This document shows, piece after piece, positions 1 to 8,440 of a stretch of 64,000 nt of DNA. Both the position numbers and the translations under genes were made by a program. Where the stretch lies: contig NZ_SMOK01000007.1 of NCBI RefSeq assembly GCF_004353925.1, positions 186,001 through 250,000 on the forward strand. Reading direction: 5' to 3'. A model generated the notes under the pieces. It was not told the DNA's origin. It was given only the letters and a program-made list of their open reading frames with translations, and did no database searches. This stretch comes from Pseudomonas sp. H9. Its GTDB lineage: Bacteria > Pseudomonadota > Gammaproteobacteria > Pseudomonadales > Pseudomonadaceae. Positions within the stretch are counted from its first letter, which is position 1; each line of letters begins with the position of its first letter.

Positions 1-126
1 GGGCTGGCCATCGCTAACCCACCATGGGGGCTGGAAGATGAGCTGCGCGAGCTGTTGCCATGGCTGTCCCAGGTGCTGGCCCAGACTCAGGGCAGCTGGC
101 GTATGGACTGGCTGATCGCTGAATAA
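1..126 (+). CDS. rlmJ: 23S rRNA (adenine-N6) methyltransferase RlmJ, C-terminal end (5' truncated by window)
   Basis: Only the last 41 codons are present, open at the left edge and ending in TAA. The peptide starts GLAIANPPWGLEDEL and ends MDWLIAE. The NPPW segment followed by an amphipathic helix and a short WxVDWLI-type end matches the C-terminus of RlmJ (YhiR), the SAM-dependent enzyme that methylates A2030 of 23S rRNA. The catalytic DPPY motif would lie to the left of the window, so the identity rests on this short tail. A REP pair follows directly. Confidence 0.7.
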   Translation, partial: GLAIANPPWGLEDELRELLPWLSQVLAQTQGSWRMDWLIAE

Positions 127-133
127 CGCATCG

Positions 134-203
134 GTGGGAGCGGGCTTGCCCCGCGACAGAATGTAACTGCGTCGCAACAATCGCGGGGCAAGCCCGCTCC
201 CAC
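134..203. repeat. REP element pair (inverted)
   Basis: Two copies of the Pseudomonas REP core (GTGGGAGCGGGCTTGCCCCGCGA and its reverse complement) face each other across about 26 bases. This is the same unit found at five other intergenic sites in this window. It lies between the rlmJ stop and the promoter of the carbamoyltransferase gene and could fold into a stable hairpin that limits read-through. Confidence 0.9.
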
Positions 204-212
204 ACTTTACGT

Positions 213-218
213 TATAAT
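213..218 (+). promoter_or_regulatory. Probable -10 box of the LPS-core carbamoyltransferase promoter
   Basis: A perfect TATAAT lies just after the REP pair and 70 bases before the chosen TTG start. No convincing -35 hexamer is visible at 17 bases upstream, because that stretch is REP sequence. The call rests on the -10 alone. Confidence 0.4.
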
Positions 219-287
219 CCCGCTCTTTCGTTGCCGCTCGCCCCAAGGGGCCAGGGCGCATATTTACAGTTTGAAGAGGCTAGACCC

Positions 288-2045
288 TTGGCATTGACGA
301 TTCTTGGCCTGTCCGGCGCCCTTAGCCATGATCCTTCCGCGGCCCTGTACATCGACGGCAAGCTGATTGCCGCCGCTGAAGAAGAGCGCTTCGTGCGCGA
401 CAAACATGCAAAGAACCGCATGCCCTACGAATCGGCGAAGTTCTGCCTGGAACAGGCGGGTATCAAGCCGTCTGACGTAGACGTGGTGGCCATTCCGTTT
501 GCCCCGATCAGCCTGTTTGGCAAGGCGCGCTGGCACTACGCCAAGCGTTACTGGTACGCCCCGGACCGCGCGCTGGACGCGATCCTGATGGGCAACCGTC
601 GCTATAAGCGCTACCGCAAGAAAATCGTCTGGTGCCTGGAGCAACTGGGTTTCGATCCGAAAAAAGTGAAGATCGAGCCGGTTGAGCATCACCTGGCGCA
701 CGCCTCCAGTGCCTATCACTGCTCGGGCTTCAAGGAAAAAACCGCGATTCTCGGCATCGATGGTAAAGGCGAGTACGCCACAACCTTCTTCGGCTACGGC
801 GAAAACGGCAAGATCCACAAGATCAAGGAATTCTTCGATCCAGACTCGCTGGGCGGTCTGTATGGTGCGATCACCGAGTTCCTTGGCTTCGAAATGCTCG
901 ATGGCGAGTTCAAGGTCATGGGCATGGCGCCGTACGGCGACGCCAGCAAATATGACTTCTCGCGTCTGGCCAGCTTTGAGAACGGTGAGCTGGTCATCAA
1001 CACCGACTATGCAAACGTTATCGGCCTGCGCCGCTACAAAGAGAAAGGCAAAGGCTTCTACTTTTCGCCGAAGCTGATCGAATGGCTGGGCCCCAAGCGC
1101 GAAGGCGACATCGCCGATGAGCCGTACATTCACTATGCGGCCAGCATGCAGGCGCTGTTCGAGAAGATCGCCTTGCAGATGATCGACCACTACCTGGGCG
1201 ACATCCTCAAGGAAACCGGCAAGCTGGCCTTCGCGGGCGGCTGCGCACTGAACGTCAAACTCAACCAGAAGATCATCGCTCGTCCTGATCTGAAAGAGCT
1301 GTTCGTTCAGCCGGCCTCCGGCGACGCCGGTACTGCGGTCGGTGCGGCAGCCTATGTTTCCCACGCCCGCGGTGTGCCGGTCGAGAAGATGGAGCACGTC
1401 TACCTCGGCCCTGCGTACTCCAACGAGGACGTGATCGCCGCCTGTGCCCGTCACCCGAGCCAGCCGAAATGGCGCAAGCTTGAGAACATGCCTGAGCAGA
1501 TCGCCAAGATCATGGTCGATGGCAACCCGGTGGCCTGGTTCCAAGGCCGCATGGAGTTCGGTCCGCGTGCCCTGGGTGGTCGTTCGATCATTGGTTGCCC
1601 AAGCGTGGCCGGCGTAGCCGACCGCATCAACCACCAGATCAAGTTCCGCGAGCGCTGGAGGCCTTTCTGCCCGTCGATGCTCGACACTGTCGCTCCGCAG
1701 ATGATCAAGATCGATCACCCGGCGCCGTTCATGACCTTCACCTTCGAAGTGGCTGAAGAGTGGAAAACCCGTGTGCCGGAAGTCGTTCACGAAGACGGCA
1801 CCTCGCGTGCCCAAGTGCTCAAGCGCGAATACAACCCGCGCTACTACGACATGATGAAAGCGCTGGAAGACCTGACCGGCAACGGTGTGTCGCTCAATAC
1901 GTCGCTCAACCGCCGTGGCGAGCCGATGATCTGCTCGCCAACTGACGCGCTGAACATGTTCTTTGGTTCGGACCTTCAGTACCTGATCATGGAAGACATT
2001 CTGGTAGTCAAGGACGGCGCGAACAGTTATGACGTCCAAGGCTGA
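288..2045 (+). CDS. wapO: LPS-core carbamoyltransferase (NodU/CmcH family)
   Basis: This 585-residue cytoplasmic enzyme of the NodU/CmcH family transfers a carbamoyl group from carbamoyl phosphate to a sugar. In P. aeruginosa the orthologue next to the same genes is thought to carbamoylate inner-core heptose. The N-terminal domain contains HHLAHASSAYH (about residues 134-144), and the C-terminal domain contains GPRALGGRS (about 425-433), both typical of the family. I chose the TTG at 288 because AAGAGG at 274-279 is a good ribosome binding site and the protein then begins with the conserved ALTILGLSG strand; the upstream ATG at 231 has no site and would add 19 unconserved residues. The 3' end overlaps the next gene by 17 bases, so the two are probably co-transcribed. 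Confidence 0.88.
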   Translation: MALTILGLSGALSHDPSAALYIDGKLIAAAEEERFVRDKHAKNRMPYESAKFCLEQAGIKPSDVDVVAIPFAPISLFGKARWHYAKRYWYAPDRALDAILMGNRRYKRYRKKIVWCLEQLGFDPKKVKIEPVEHHLAHASSAYHCSGFKEKTAILGIDGKGEYATTFFGYGENGKIHKIKEFFDPDSLGGLYGAITEFLGFEMLDGEFKVMGMAPYGDASKYDFSRLASFENGELVINTDYANVIGLRRYKEKGKGFYFSPKLIEWLGPKREGDIADEPYIHYAASMQALFEKIALQMIDHYLGDILKETGKLAFAGGCALNVKLNQKIIARPDLKELFVQPASGDAGTAVGAAAYVSHARGVPVEKMEHVYLGPAYSNEDVIAACARHPSQPKWRKLENMPEQIAKIMVDGNPVAWFQGRMEFGPRALGGRSIIGCPSVAGVADRINHQIKFRERWRPFCPSMLDTVAPQMIKIDHPAPFMTFTFEVAEEWKTRVPEVVHEDGTSRAQVLKREYNPRYYDMMKALEDLTGNGVSLNTSLNRRGEPMICSPTDALNMFFGSDLQYLIMEDILVVKDGANSYDVQG

Positions 2046-3159
2046 AAAGCGCGTCCTGCAGTTCTGCCACGGCTATGACGGTCCGTTTCTGGACTGTGCG
2101 CGGCAGTACGCCAGCCTGTTCAGCGGCAGCGAGTACAAGGTCACCACGGTGTTCCTGACTGGCGCTGCCGATCCACAAGTGGCAGCCGGTTGCGCCTCGG
2201 ATGAGGTGATTTTCCTGGAGTTCAGCTCCAAGGCCATCCGTGGCCTCAAGCTGGGGGCGATCCGCGCATTGCGGCGGATCGTCGCCAGCCGTAACTTCAG
2301 TTTTTGCATCGCGCACCGCTTCAAGCCGATCTACATTGCGTTGCTGGGCAGTCGCCTGCCGGTAATCGGTGTGCACCACGCTTTTGGCGACTATCAGCGC
2401 AGCAGCCGTCAGTTGTTCGCCAATCTGTTCAGCAAGCGCCTGAGTCTGCTCGGCGTTTCTGATGCGGTGCGTGACGACATGCGCAAATGCCTGCCCAAGT
2501 GGTCGGCCGAGCGCATTCAAACCCTCTACAACCGTATCGACATTGAGGCGCTGCAGGCCGCGCTTGTGCCGACGGCCGAGGCGCGCCAGGCGCTGGGGCT
2601 GGATCCGCAGGCCTGGATTGTCGGTAATGTGGGGCGTCTGCATCCGGACAAGGACCAAGCAACCTTGCTGCGTGGCTTCGCCCAGGCCTTGCCGGGCTTG
2701 CCTACGGGGGCTCGCCTGGCAATTCTCGGCAAAGGGCGCCTGGAGCAGTCGCTGAAGTCGTTGGCTGCCGAGTTGGGTATTGCTGGGCAAGTGAATTTTC
2801 TTGGCCAGGTGCCCGATGCTCGACGCTACTTCACGGCGTTCGATGCTTTTGCCTTAAGCTCCGACCACGAGCCATTTGGCATGGTGCTGCTTGAAGCGAT
2901 GGTCGCTGGAGTGCCGGTGCTCGCGACGGCCTGTGGCGGTGCTGTGGAAGTGGTTGAGGGCGTCGGCATTCTGTTCCCGTTGGCTGATGCCAATCGCCTG
3001 GCCCAAGGCCTGCAGCATCTGGCCGTACTTGATGAGGGGCAGCGCCAGGAGTGTGCTGAGCGCATGCTTGTGCGTCTGCGTGAGCGTTTTTCCGATAGTG
3101 CTGTGCGCGACACCTTCTGGCAGTTGCCACACGTGCGCGCGCTGACTGCGGAGGTTTGA
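2029..3159 (+). CDS. wapH: GT4-family LPS-core glycosyltransferase (WapH-like)
   Basis: This 376-residue GT-B glycosyltransferase of family 4 probably adds a sugar to the LPS core at the inner face of the cytoplasmic membrane. The C-terminal nucleotide-sugar domain shows the GNVGRLHPDKDQ strand-loop and the EX7E signature EPFGMVLLE (about residues 281-289), followed by GVPVLATACGG. Position between the carbamoyltransferase and mig-14 matches WapH (PA5004) of P. aeruginosa. The start overlaps the upstream gene and the stop shares bases with the mig-14 start (TGATG), so the genes are translationally coupled. The exact donor and acceptor cannot be read from the sequence. Confidence 0.85.
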   Translation: MTSKAEKRVLQFCHGYDGPFLDCARQYASLFSGSEYKVTTVFLTGAADPQVAAGCASDEVIFLEFSSKAIRGLKLGAIRALRRIVASRNFSFCIAHRFKPIYIALLGSRLPVIGVHHAFGDYQRSSRQLFANLFSKRLSLLGVSDAVRDDMRKCLPKWSAERIQTLYNRIDIEALQAALVPTAEARQALGLDPQAWIVGNVGRLHPDKDQATLLRGFAQALPGLPTGARLAILGKGRLEQSLKSLAAELGIAGQVNFLGQVPDARRYFTAFDAFALSSDHEPFGMVLLEAMVAGVPVLATACGGAVEVVEGVGILFPLADANRLAQGLQHLAVLDEGQRQECAERMLVRLRERFSDSAVRDTFWQLPHVRALTAEV

Positions 3160-4055
3160 TGCTCAATCATATTCAAGGCTGGCGCGAGCGTGGTTGGCAC
3201 GTGATTGACGGGCCTGCTTATGCGCAGGCCTGGCAGCGCTTTGGTGGTAGTGTCGCCACGCACCCGCTGGTGGTCGAGCAACTGGCGGAGCTGGCGCAGA
3301 TTCCGGTGCGCTACCTGGGGTGGGAACGTGACGGTGAGCTCAAGGCCGCGATTCCGACCTGGGGGCGTCACTTGGCGCTGTCCAAAGATGTGCTCAAGCG
3401 TCAAGGCAAGAAGGGCTTGTACGACTTGGGTAACGCCGAATTGATATTGCCGGCTGCTGCGGACGCCCAGGCACCGCTGCGCCATGCCGGTCGCTACCTG
3501 TCAGCGCTCAATCAAGGGCGTTTCACCAACCTCAAGGCGCAAGCCGAGTCGCTGGCGATGGCGCGCACGCCTGAAGAGCTGTCGAAGAAATTTCGCTACA
3601 ACCAGCGTCGCGAACTGCGTCTGCTGGAAGAAGCGGGTGGCCAGATTCGTCCGGTATCTTCATTCACCAGTGTTGAACTGGCGTCGATCTACTGCGATCT
3701 GTTCCAGCGTCGTTGGGGGTTCCCGGCTACCGGTGCTGAGCGCATGGCTGAGGTGATCGAGCGCTTGCGTGAGCTGCTGATTGGCTCAGTGCTGTTTCTC
3801 GATGATGCGCCGATTGCCATCCAGTTGGTTTACCGGGTGGAAGCGCCTGAGTGGATCAGTGTCGAGTACATCAACGGTGGCGTTGACCCGCAAACCAAGG
3901 CGTTCAGTCCCGGCAGCGTATTGAGTTTCCTCAATACTCAGGCGGCCTGGGAAGATGCCCGGGCGCGTAACAAGCCACTGCGCTTTTCCTTTGGTCGCGC
4001 CGATCGTGAGTACAAGGATCGCTGGTGCAACCCCGTGCCGGTATTTCAAGTGTGA
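3159..4055 (+). CDS. mig-14: Mig-14 family protein (antimicrobial peptide resistance)
   Basis: This 298-residue protein of the Mig-14 family has a GNAT-like fold with a FemAB-like arrangement. Family members in Salmonella and P. aeruginosa raise resistance to cationic antimicrobial peptides; the enzymatic reaction is not established. Visible family features are the basic segment KKFRYNQRRELRLLEEAGG in the middle and the end RFSFGRADREYKDRW. The ATG at 3159 overlaps the previous stop and has CGGAGG four bases upstream; the TTG at 3156 lies too close to that site. The stop overlaps the dnpA GTG (GTGA). Location inside an LPS-core operon fits a role at the cell envelope. Confidence 0.85.
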   Translation: MLNHIQGWRERGWHVIDGPAYAQAWQRFGGSVATHPLVVEQLAELAQIPVRYLGWERDGELKAAIPTWGRHLALSKDVLKRQGKKGLYDLGNAELILPAAADAQAPLRHAGRYLSALNQGRFTNLKAQAESLAMARTPEELSKKFRYNQRRELRLLEEAGGQIRPVSSFTSVELASIYCDLFQRRWGFPATGAERMAEVIERLRELLIGSVLFLDDAPIAIQLVYRVEAPEWISVEYINGGVDPQTKAFSPGSVLSFLNTQAAWEDARARNKPLRFSFGRADREYKDRWCNPVPVFQV

Positions 4056-5449
4056 GCCGCAAGCAGCAGTTGCTCAAACAGCACCGGCGCAACAAGCGCC
4101 TGGGGCTGCTGATCGGCCTGGTGGTGCTGCTGGGGTTGGGCGTTTTTGTTCATTGGTGGTTGCTGCTGTTACTGCTGCCACTGCTGTGGGTCGCGCATGA
4201 AGCCTGGTTTGCTGACCACCTGTTCTATTCGCCCGGTGAAGACTATCTGTATCAGTTTCCACCCGAGTGCGTGGCGCAACCGGTCAAGTTGATCAATGGC
4301 ATCGTGCAGGTGCAATCGCCGCTGCAGCTGCAAGGTGACGAAACTCTGGTGCTGGAACTGCGCCTCAAGAGCCACTGGCTGGGCCGCTTTCTTGATCCGT
4401 CGGTAGTGCTGGCCGATGCAGACCGGCAAACTTTCGAACGGGGTGTCGCCGGTTTGCGCTACTTGAACCTGAGCGGGCTCGCTGAAGCGCTTGCCGCCGG
4501 GCAACTGCGCTTGCGTGGGCGGCACTGCCGGCTGCCTGTGGAAGGGCGGTTGTGGGTGGTGCCCGGTAGCGATCTGCGTGACAAGCGGGTGATGGTGATC
4601 GCGCCTCACGCCGACGATGCCGAGCTGGCCGCCTATGGCCTCTACAGCCAGGCAAAAGAGGCTTGGGTAGTCACTCTGACCGCTGGCGAGATTGAAGCTG
4701 AGCACTATCAGCACATGGGCATGAGCAAGTCTGAGTCGGCCCGGTTGAAGGGGCGGTTGCGCGCCTGGGACAGTATTGCTGTGCCACGTTGGGCAGGTGT
4801 TCCTGAGTCGCACTGTGTTCAGCTTGGTTATTTTTGTCTGCAGTTACCGGCCATGCAGATGGCACCGGATCAGCCCGTTGCCTCTCGCGAGGCGGATCTT
4901 GCAGATACCCGTCTGTTCCGACAGTTCAACCCTATGACCTTGCCGGGGGATGATGGCGTGCCCACCTGGGCCAATCTGCTGGCCGACCTGCGCGCGCTGC
5001 TGCTCCAGGCGCGCCCGCAGGTGCTGGTGATGCCTCATCCTAGCCTTGATCCGCATCCTGACCACATCTGCGCTCAAGCCGCAGTGCTTGAGGCCCTGCA
5101 GGGGCTGGAGTGGCAGCCGGAAACCGTATTGGGCTACGCCAATCACTTGCATGACAACGACCGCTGGCCGATGGGCGATAGCGGTGCGGGCGTTGCGTTG
5201 CCGCCACAGCTGGAGAGTGCACAGGTGTGGGCCCCTTACAGCCTGGTGCTGGACCTTGCGACCCAGCGTGACAAGGCCATGGCACTGGGCATGATGCATG
5301 ACTTGCAACCGCCTGCCCCCTTCAAGCGCCGTGTCCGTCGCTTGCTTCAGCGTTGGTTGGCAGGCCGGAAGCCTTCGCCCTATGGCGAGAACGAATTTTT
5401 CCGCAAGGCCGTGCGCCGTCATGAATTGTTCTGGCGCCGCGATCTCTGA
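4052..5449 (+). CDS. dnpA: PIG-L family de-N-acetylase DnpA
   Basis: This 465-residue protein has a short basic N-terminus (SRKQQLLKQHRRNKR), a strong hydrophobic stretch (about residues 18-50, one or two membrane helices) and a PIG-L (LmbE) deacetylase domain. The metal-binding motif is PHADDAE (about residue 185 onward), and the later HPSLDPHPDH carries the second histidine set. PIG-L enzymes remove acetyl groups from GlcNAc-type sugars. In P. aeruginosa DnpA affects fluoroquinolone persistence and probably acts on LPS, though its natural substrate is uncertain. I chose the GTG at 4052, which overlaps the mig-14 stop; the upstream ATG at 4025 lies inside mig-14. Confidence 0.87.
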   Translation: MSRKQQLLKQHRRNKRLGLLIGLVVLLGLGVFVHWWLLLLLLPLLWVAHEAWFADHLFYSPGEDYLYQFPPECVAQPVKLINGIVQVQSPLQLQGDETLVLELRLKSHWLGRFLDPSVVLADADRQTFERGVAGLRYLNLSGLAEALAAGQLRLRGRHCRLPVEGRLWVVPGSDLRDKRVMVIAPHADDAELAAYGLYSQAKEAWVVTLTAGEIEAEHYQHMGMSKSESARLKGRLRAWDSIAVPRWAGVPESHCVQLGYFCLQLPAMQMAPDQPVASREADLADTRLFRQFNPMTLPGDDGVPTWANLLADLRALLLQARPQVLVMPHPSLDPHPDHICAQAAVLEALQGLEWQPETVLGYANHLHDNDRWPMGDSGAGVALPPQLESAQVWAPYSLVLDLATQRDKAMALGMMHDLQPPAPFKRRVRRLLQRWLAGRKPSPYGENEFFRKAVRRHELFWRRDL

Positions 5450-5497
5450 TCCCGGCGCATGACTGTGAGCGGCCGGGCAATGGCCGCAAGGAAGACA

Positions 5498-6454
5498 ATG
5501 AAAGTTCTATTTCTGGTGCAGAAAGAACAACGGGCCATCCTCGACCGTCTCTACGACGGTGTTGCCGCCCATTGCGAGTGTGATCTGCGCTGGCTCAGCA
5601 GTGCCGATCAGCGCAACCTGCGCAGCTATTTCCGTCGTGAAGTCGACGTCGAAAAGTATGACCGGATCGTGTTCTTCCTGCGCTTCAAGCAAGAGATCCG
5701 TCAGGTCGGCTTTATCCGTACGGTGCCGAACCTGGTCATTCTTGAGCACGATGCCTATCAGAATTACATCCCGTGCAAGTACACCGGAAAGTTCAGCGCT
5801 CACTACCGTCAGTTGCCTTGGGCGCGTGTGATCAGCTCTGGGTATATGGTCAGTGAGCGGTTGCGCCAAGAGGGCTTTGATGCCGAGTTTGTGCCCAAAG
5901 GATACGACCAGCAACTGCTGGCCGATCAGGGCCGTGAGCGCGATATCGAGCTGGCGTTTGTCGGCAGTACCAACAGTGTTGCCTACAGCGGGCGCAAGGC
6001 GCTGCTGGATGAGCTTGCCCAAGTTGAAAACCTGCTGGTAACGCGGACCAAGTCTGGCGAAGAGTATTGCGACACGCTCAACCGCATTCGTTTCTTCGTC
6101 AGTGCCGATGTCGGCATGGGCGAATACATGATCAAGAACTTCGAGGCGATGGCCTGCGGTTGCGTTCTGCTGGCTTTTGATCAGGGGGAGGCGGAGAATC
6201 GCGCCCTGGGCCTCGAAGACATGCACAACGTAGTGCTCTATGACAGCATTGCCCGGCTGCAGGAAAAACTGAAAGTGTTGCGTGCCGATCCAGCCTTGGT
6301 CGAACGCATTGGCAGGAATGGTCGCGACCTGGCTGTTTCGCAGTTCAGCTTCGCCCAAGTGGGCCGAAGCATCGTAGAAAAAATGCAGCCACCTCTGCGT
6401 TCCCGTCCAGCCTTGACCGGCTGGCAGCGTTTGCGTTTGAGACTGGGCATATGA
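5498..6454 (+). CDS. ssg: Ssg family glycosyltransferase (cell-surface sugar synthesis)
   Basis: This 318-residue protein resembles Ssg of Pseudomonas, a glycosyltransferase needed for normal LPS or O-antigen, solvent tolerance and phage reception. The C-terminal half looks like a GT-B nucleotide-sugar domain: ELAFVGSTN, then MIKNFEAMACGCVLLAFDQGE, which is the EX-type acceptor loop of GlcNAc/heptosyl-like transferases. The ATG at 5498 has AAGGAA five bases upstream and gives the MKVLFLVQKEQ start usual for the family; the ATG at 5459 has no site. It sits 48 bases after dnpA and 66 bases before the WapR-like gene in the same direction, an order known from P. aeruginosa. Confidence 0.82.
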   Translation: MKVLFLVQKEQRAILDRLYDGVAAHCECDLRWLSSADQRNLRSYFRREVDVEKYDRIVFFLRFKQEIRQVGFIRTVPNLVILEHDAYQNYIPCKYTGKFSAHYRQLPWARVISSGYMVSERLRQEGFDAEFVPKGYDQQLLADQGRERDIELAFVGSTNSVAYSGRKALLDELAQVENLLVTRTKSGEEYCDTLNRIRFFVSADVGMGEYMIKNFEAMACGCVLLAFDQGEAENRALGLEDMHNVVLYDSIARLQEKLKVLRADPALVERIGRNGRDLAVSQFSFAQVGRSIVEKMQPPLRSRPALTGWQRLRLRLGI

Positions 6455-6520
6455 GCCGACTGTCCCGTGAAAGGGGCGTGGTCTTGAGCAACCGAATACA
6501 GATGATGGGGAGAGAATCCG

Positions 6521-7294
6521 GTGCGATTCAGTGAAGACAGTGATGTAACCCTGGTGGTTACCAGTTGCGGGCGTTTCGACCTGCTCAAGATTACACTCGA
6601 GAGTTTCGATCGTTACAACACTGCACCGATTCGCGAAGTGTTCATTACCGAAGACTCGGGTGATGACGCTGTCCATCAGGCTGTGCCGGAGCACTGGAAG
6701 CCCCATTGCACGGTGTTCGTCAATCGCCCAAAGCTCGGGCAGTTGCCGTCGATCGACCTTGCCTACAGTCATGTAAAAACGCCTTACATCTTTCACTGTG
6801 AGGATGACTGGGAGTTCTATCGGCCAGGCTTTATCGAGGACTCCCGGAGCATTCTGGACGTCAGCCCGCAGCTGCTTCAGGTGTGGCTGCGCAGCTATGC
6901 CCATGATCTGAAAATCCATAGCCCTTACCTGCACATGGGCGAGCGTCAGGTCATTGGCGGGGTTGCCTGTTATCCGGTGCTTTCGGACAAGGAGGAGTGG
7001 CAAAGCTTCTCGTTGAATCCAGGCCTGCGTCGGTTGAGCGATTACCAGCGCTGTGCGCCATTTGCCGCCTATGCTGGTGAGAAGGCACTGTCAAAGCGTT
7101 ATGCCGAGCTGAATCTCACCGCCGTGAGCCTTGAGGGCGATGCGGTGTTGCACACGGGGTTCGGCGCGCATGTGACGCTGCCGGGCGAGCGTCGGCGCAA
7201 AGCGCGGCGCCGCAAGCGAGATCGCGTCAAATTGCTGTTGATCTTGGTAGTCGGTGTGGTTTTGGGGGCGGGAGTGGGTTTCTTTGCACACTGA
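6521..7294 (+). CDS. wapR: GT2-family glycosyltransferase, WapR-like, with C-terminal membrane tail
   Basis: This 257-residue family 2 glycosyltransferase opens with the GT-A strand DVTLVVTSCGRFDLL and carries the acidic metal/nucleotide motif EDDWEFY (about residues 94-100). By family and position it corresponds to WapR (PA5000), which adds the core sugar that accepts O-antigen in P. aeruginosa; the donor here could differ. The GTG start has GGGGAGAG about 7-8 bases upstream. The last 34 residues are unusual: a highly basic run (residues 224-236) followed by a hydrophobic segment of about 18 residues, which should act as a C-terminal membrane anchor. Confidence 0.78.
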   Translation: MRFSEDSDVTLVVTSCGRFDLLKITLESFDRYNTAPIREVFITEDSGDDAVHQAVPEHWKPHCTVFVNRPKLGQLPSIDLAYSHVKTPYIFHCEDDWEFYRPGFIEDSRSILDVSPQLLQVWLRSYAHDLKIHSPYLHMGERQVIGGVACYPVLSDKEEWQSFSLNPGLRRLSDYQRCAPFAAYAGEKALSKRYAELNLTAVSLEGDAVLHTGFGAHVTLPGERRRKARRRKRDRVKLLLILVVGVVLGAGVGFFAH

Positions 7295-7342
7295 CTTGGT
7301 TCATCTGCTCATCGTCCGATCCAAAGTAAGGGGTAATACCCC

Positions 7343-8437
7343 GTGAACATTGTCAATATCATGTGGGCGGGCGGTGCGCCGTACGTCTCTGTGCACAAAG
7401 TTCACCAGCAAATCCTGTCTCATGCACAACCGGGGGCTTCGGTCAGCAGTTGGCTATTGCAAGGGCAGGGCTCCTGCTGCAATGACGGGGCAACGCGTGA
7501 ATGGCAACTCTCGCAGCGCCTGCTCAAAGGGCGGCATCTGTGGAAGTTGTTACAGCCTTGGATGCGTAGCCGCTTTCGCAATGCGCTGAAGCAGGCCGGT
7601 ACTCAAGTGCTGCTGCTCGATGGTCTGGGTGTCTCACGCTTGGTGCTGCCGGAATTGCGGCGCCTGCCTGGCGTGCGGGCGACGGTGGTTTTTCACGGCA
7701 AGACCCGTCTGCATCGCGGTGATATTGCCTTGTTGCGCAGTTTCGACGCGCAACGGGTCAAGCTCGTCGCAGTTTCGCAGACATTGGCGACCCACTTGCA
7801 ACAGGACCTTGGCGTGCCGGTGCACGTGCTGCGTTCGGCGCTTGAGCCCCAAGGGTTCCGTCAGGCGTTGTTGCCGCGGGACGCTGCGCGTCAGCGACTC
7901 GGGTTACCGCTGGAGGGTGGCCCGGTTCTCGGGGCGGTGGGCCGCCTGGTCGACAGCAAGGGGTTCGACCACTTGCTGGATGCCTTTGCGCTGGCACTTG
8001 AACAGCGACCTGATATGCGGTTGGTGATTCTGGGCGAAGGCAACGAACGCTCGATGCTTGAATCACGCATCAAGGCATTGGGGCTGGAGGCCGCGGTTAC
8101 GCTTCAAGGCCATTGCAGTGAGATGTCCATGTTGTACCGGGCGTTTGACTGGGTGCTTATTCCCTCTCGGTCCGAGGGCCTGGGGCTGGTTCTGCAAGAG
8201 GCGGTGATGGCTGATGTGCCGGTCTTGTGCAGTGAGCTGTCAGTCTTTCGTGAGCAATTGGCGGATGCCGGGCGCTATGTTCGCGTGGGAGATGTTGCCG
8301 CGTGGGGGCAGGCAATCGTCGAGAGCGTCGCCCTTGACGGTAGCCAGGTGGCCCAGGCGCAATGCCAGGCCCTGGCGCCCGAGCAGGCTTGGCAACGCTT
8401 CAGTCAGACCGCAGGTGAGTTGCTGGGTAAGCCTTGA
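7343..8437 (+). CDS. GT4-family glycosyltransferase
   Basis: This 364-residue GT-B glycosyltransferase of family 4 shows the nucleotide-sugar strand GAVGRLVDSKGFDHLLDA and the EX7E motif EGLGLVLQE (about residues 278-286). A likely role is adding an outer-core sugar to LPS on the cytoplasmic side. It begins with GTG after AAGTAAGGGG and follows the WapR-like gene by 48 bases, so it is probably the last gene of this rightward operon. It ends three bases from the convergent kinase gene. It is only distantly similar to the other GT4 gene in this cluster. The specific sugar is unknown. Confidence 0.78.
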   Translation: MNIVNIMWAGGAPYVSVHKVHQQILSHAQPGASVSSWLLQGQGSCCNDGATREWQLSQRLLKGRHLWKLLQPWMRSRFRNALKQAGTQVLLLDGLGVSRLVLPELRRLPGVRATVVFHGKTRLHRGDIALLRSFDAQRVKLVAVSQTLATHLQQDLGVPVHVLRSALEPQGFRQALLPRDAARQRLGLPLEGGPVLGAVGRLVDSKGFDHLLDAFALALEQRPDMRLVILGEGNERSMLESRIKALGLEAAVTLQGHCSEMSMLYRAFDWVLIPSRSEGLGLVLQEAVMADVPVLCSELSVFREQLADAGRYVRVGDVAAWGQAIVESVALDGSQVAQAQCQALAPEQAWQRFSQTAGELLGKP

Positions 8438-8440
8438 GGC

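Noticed and set aside
264..2039. 591-codon minus-strand frame over the carbamoyltransferase
   Set aside because: It is antisense to a well-supported gene, and its codon pattern reflects that gene.
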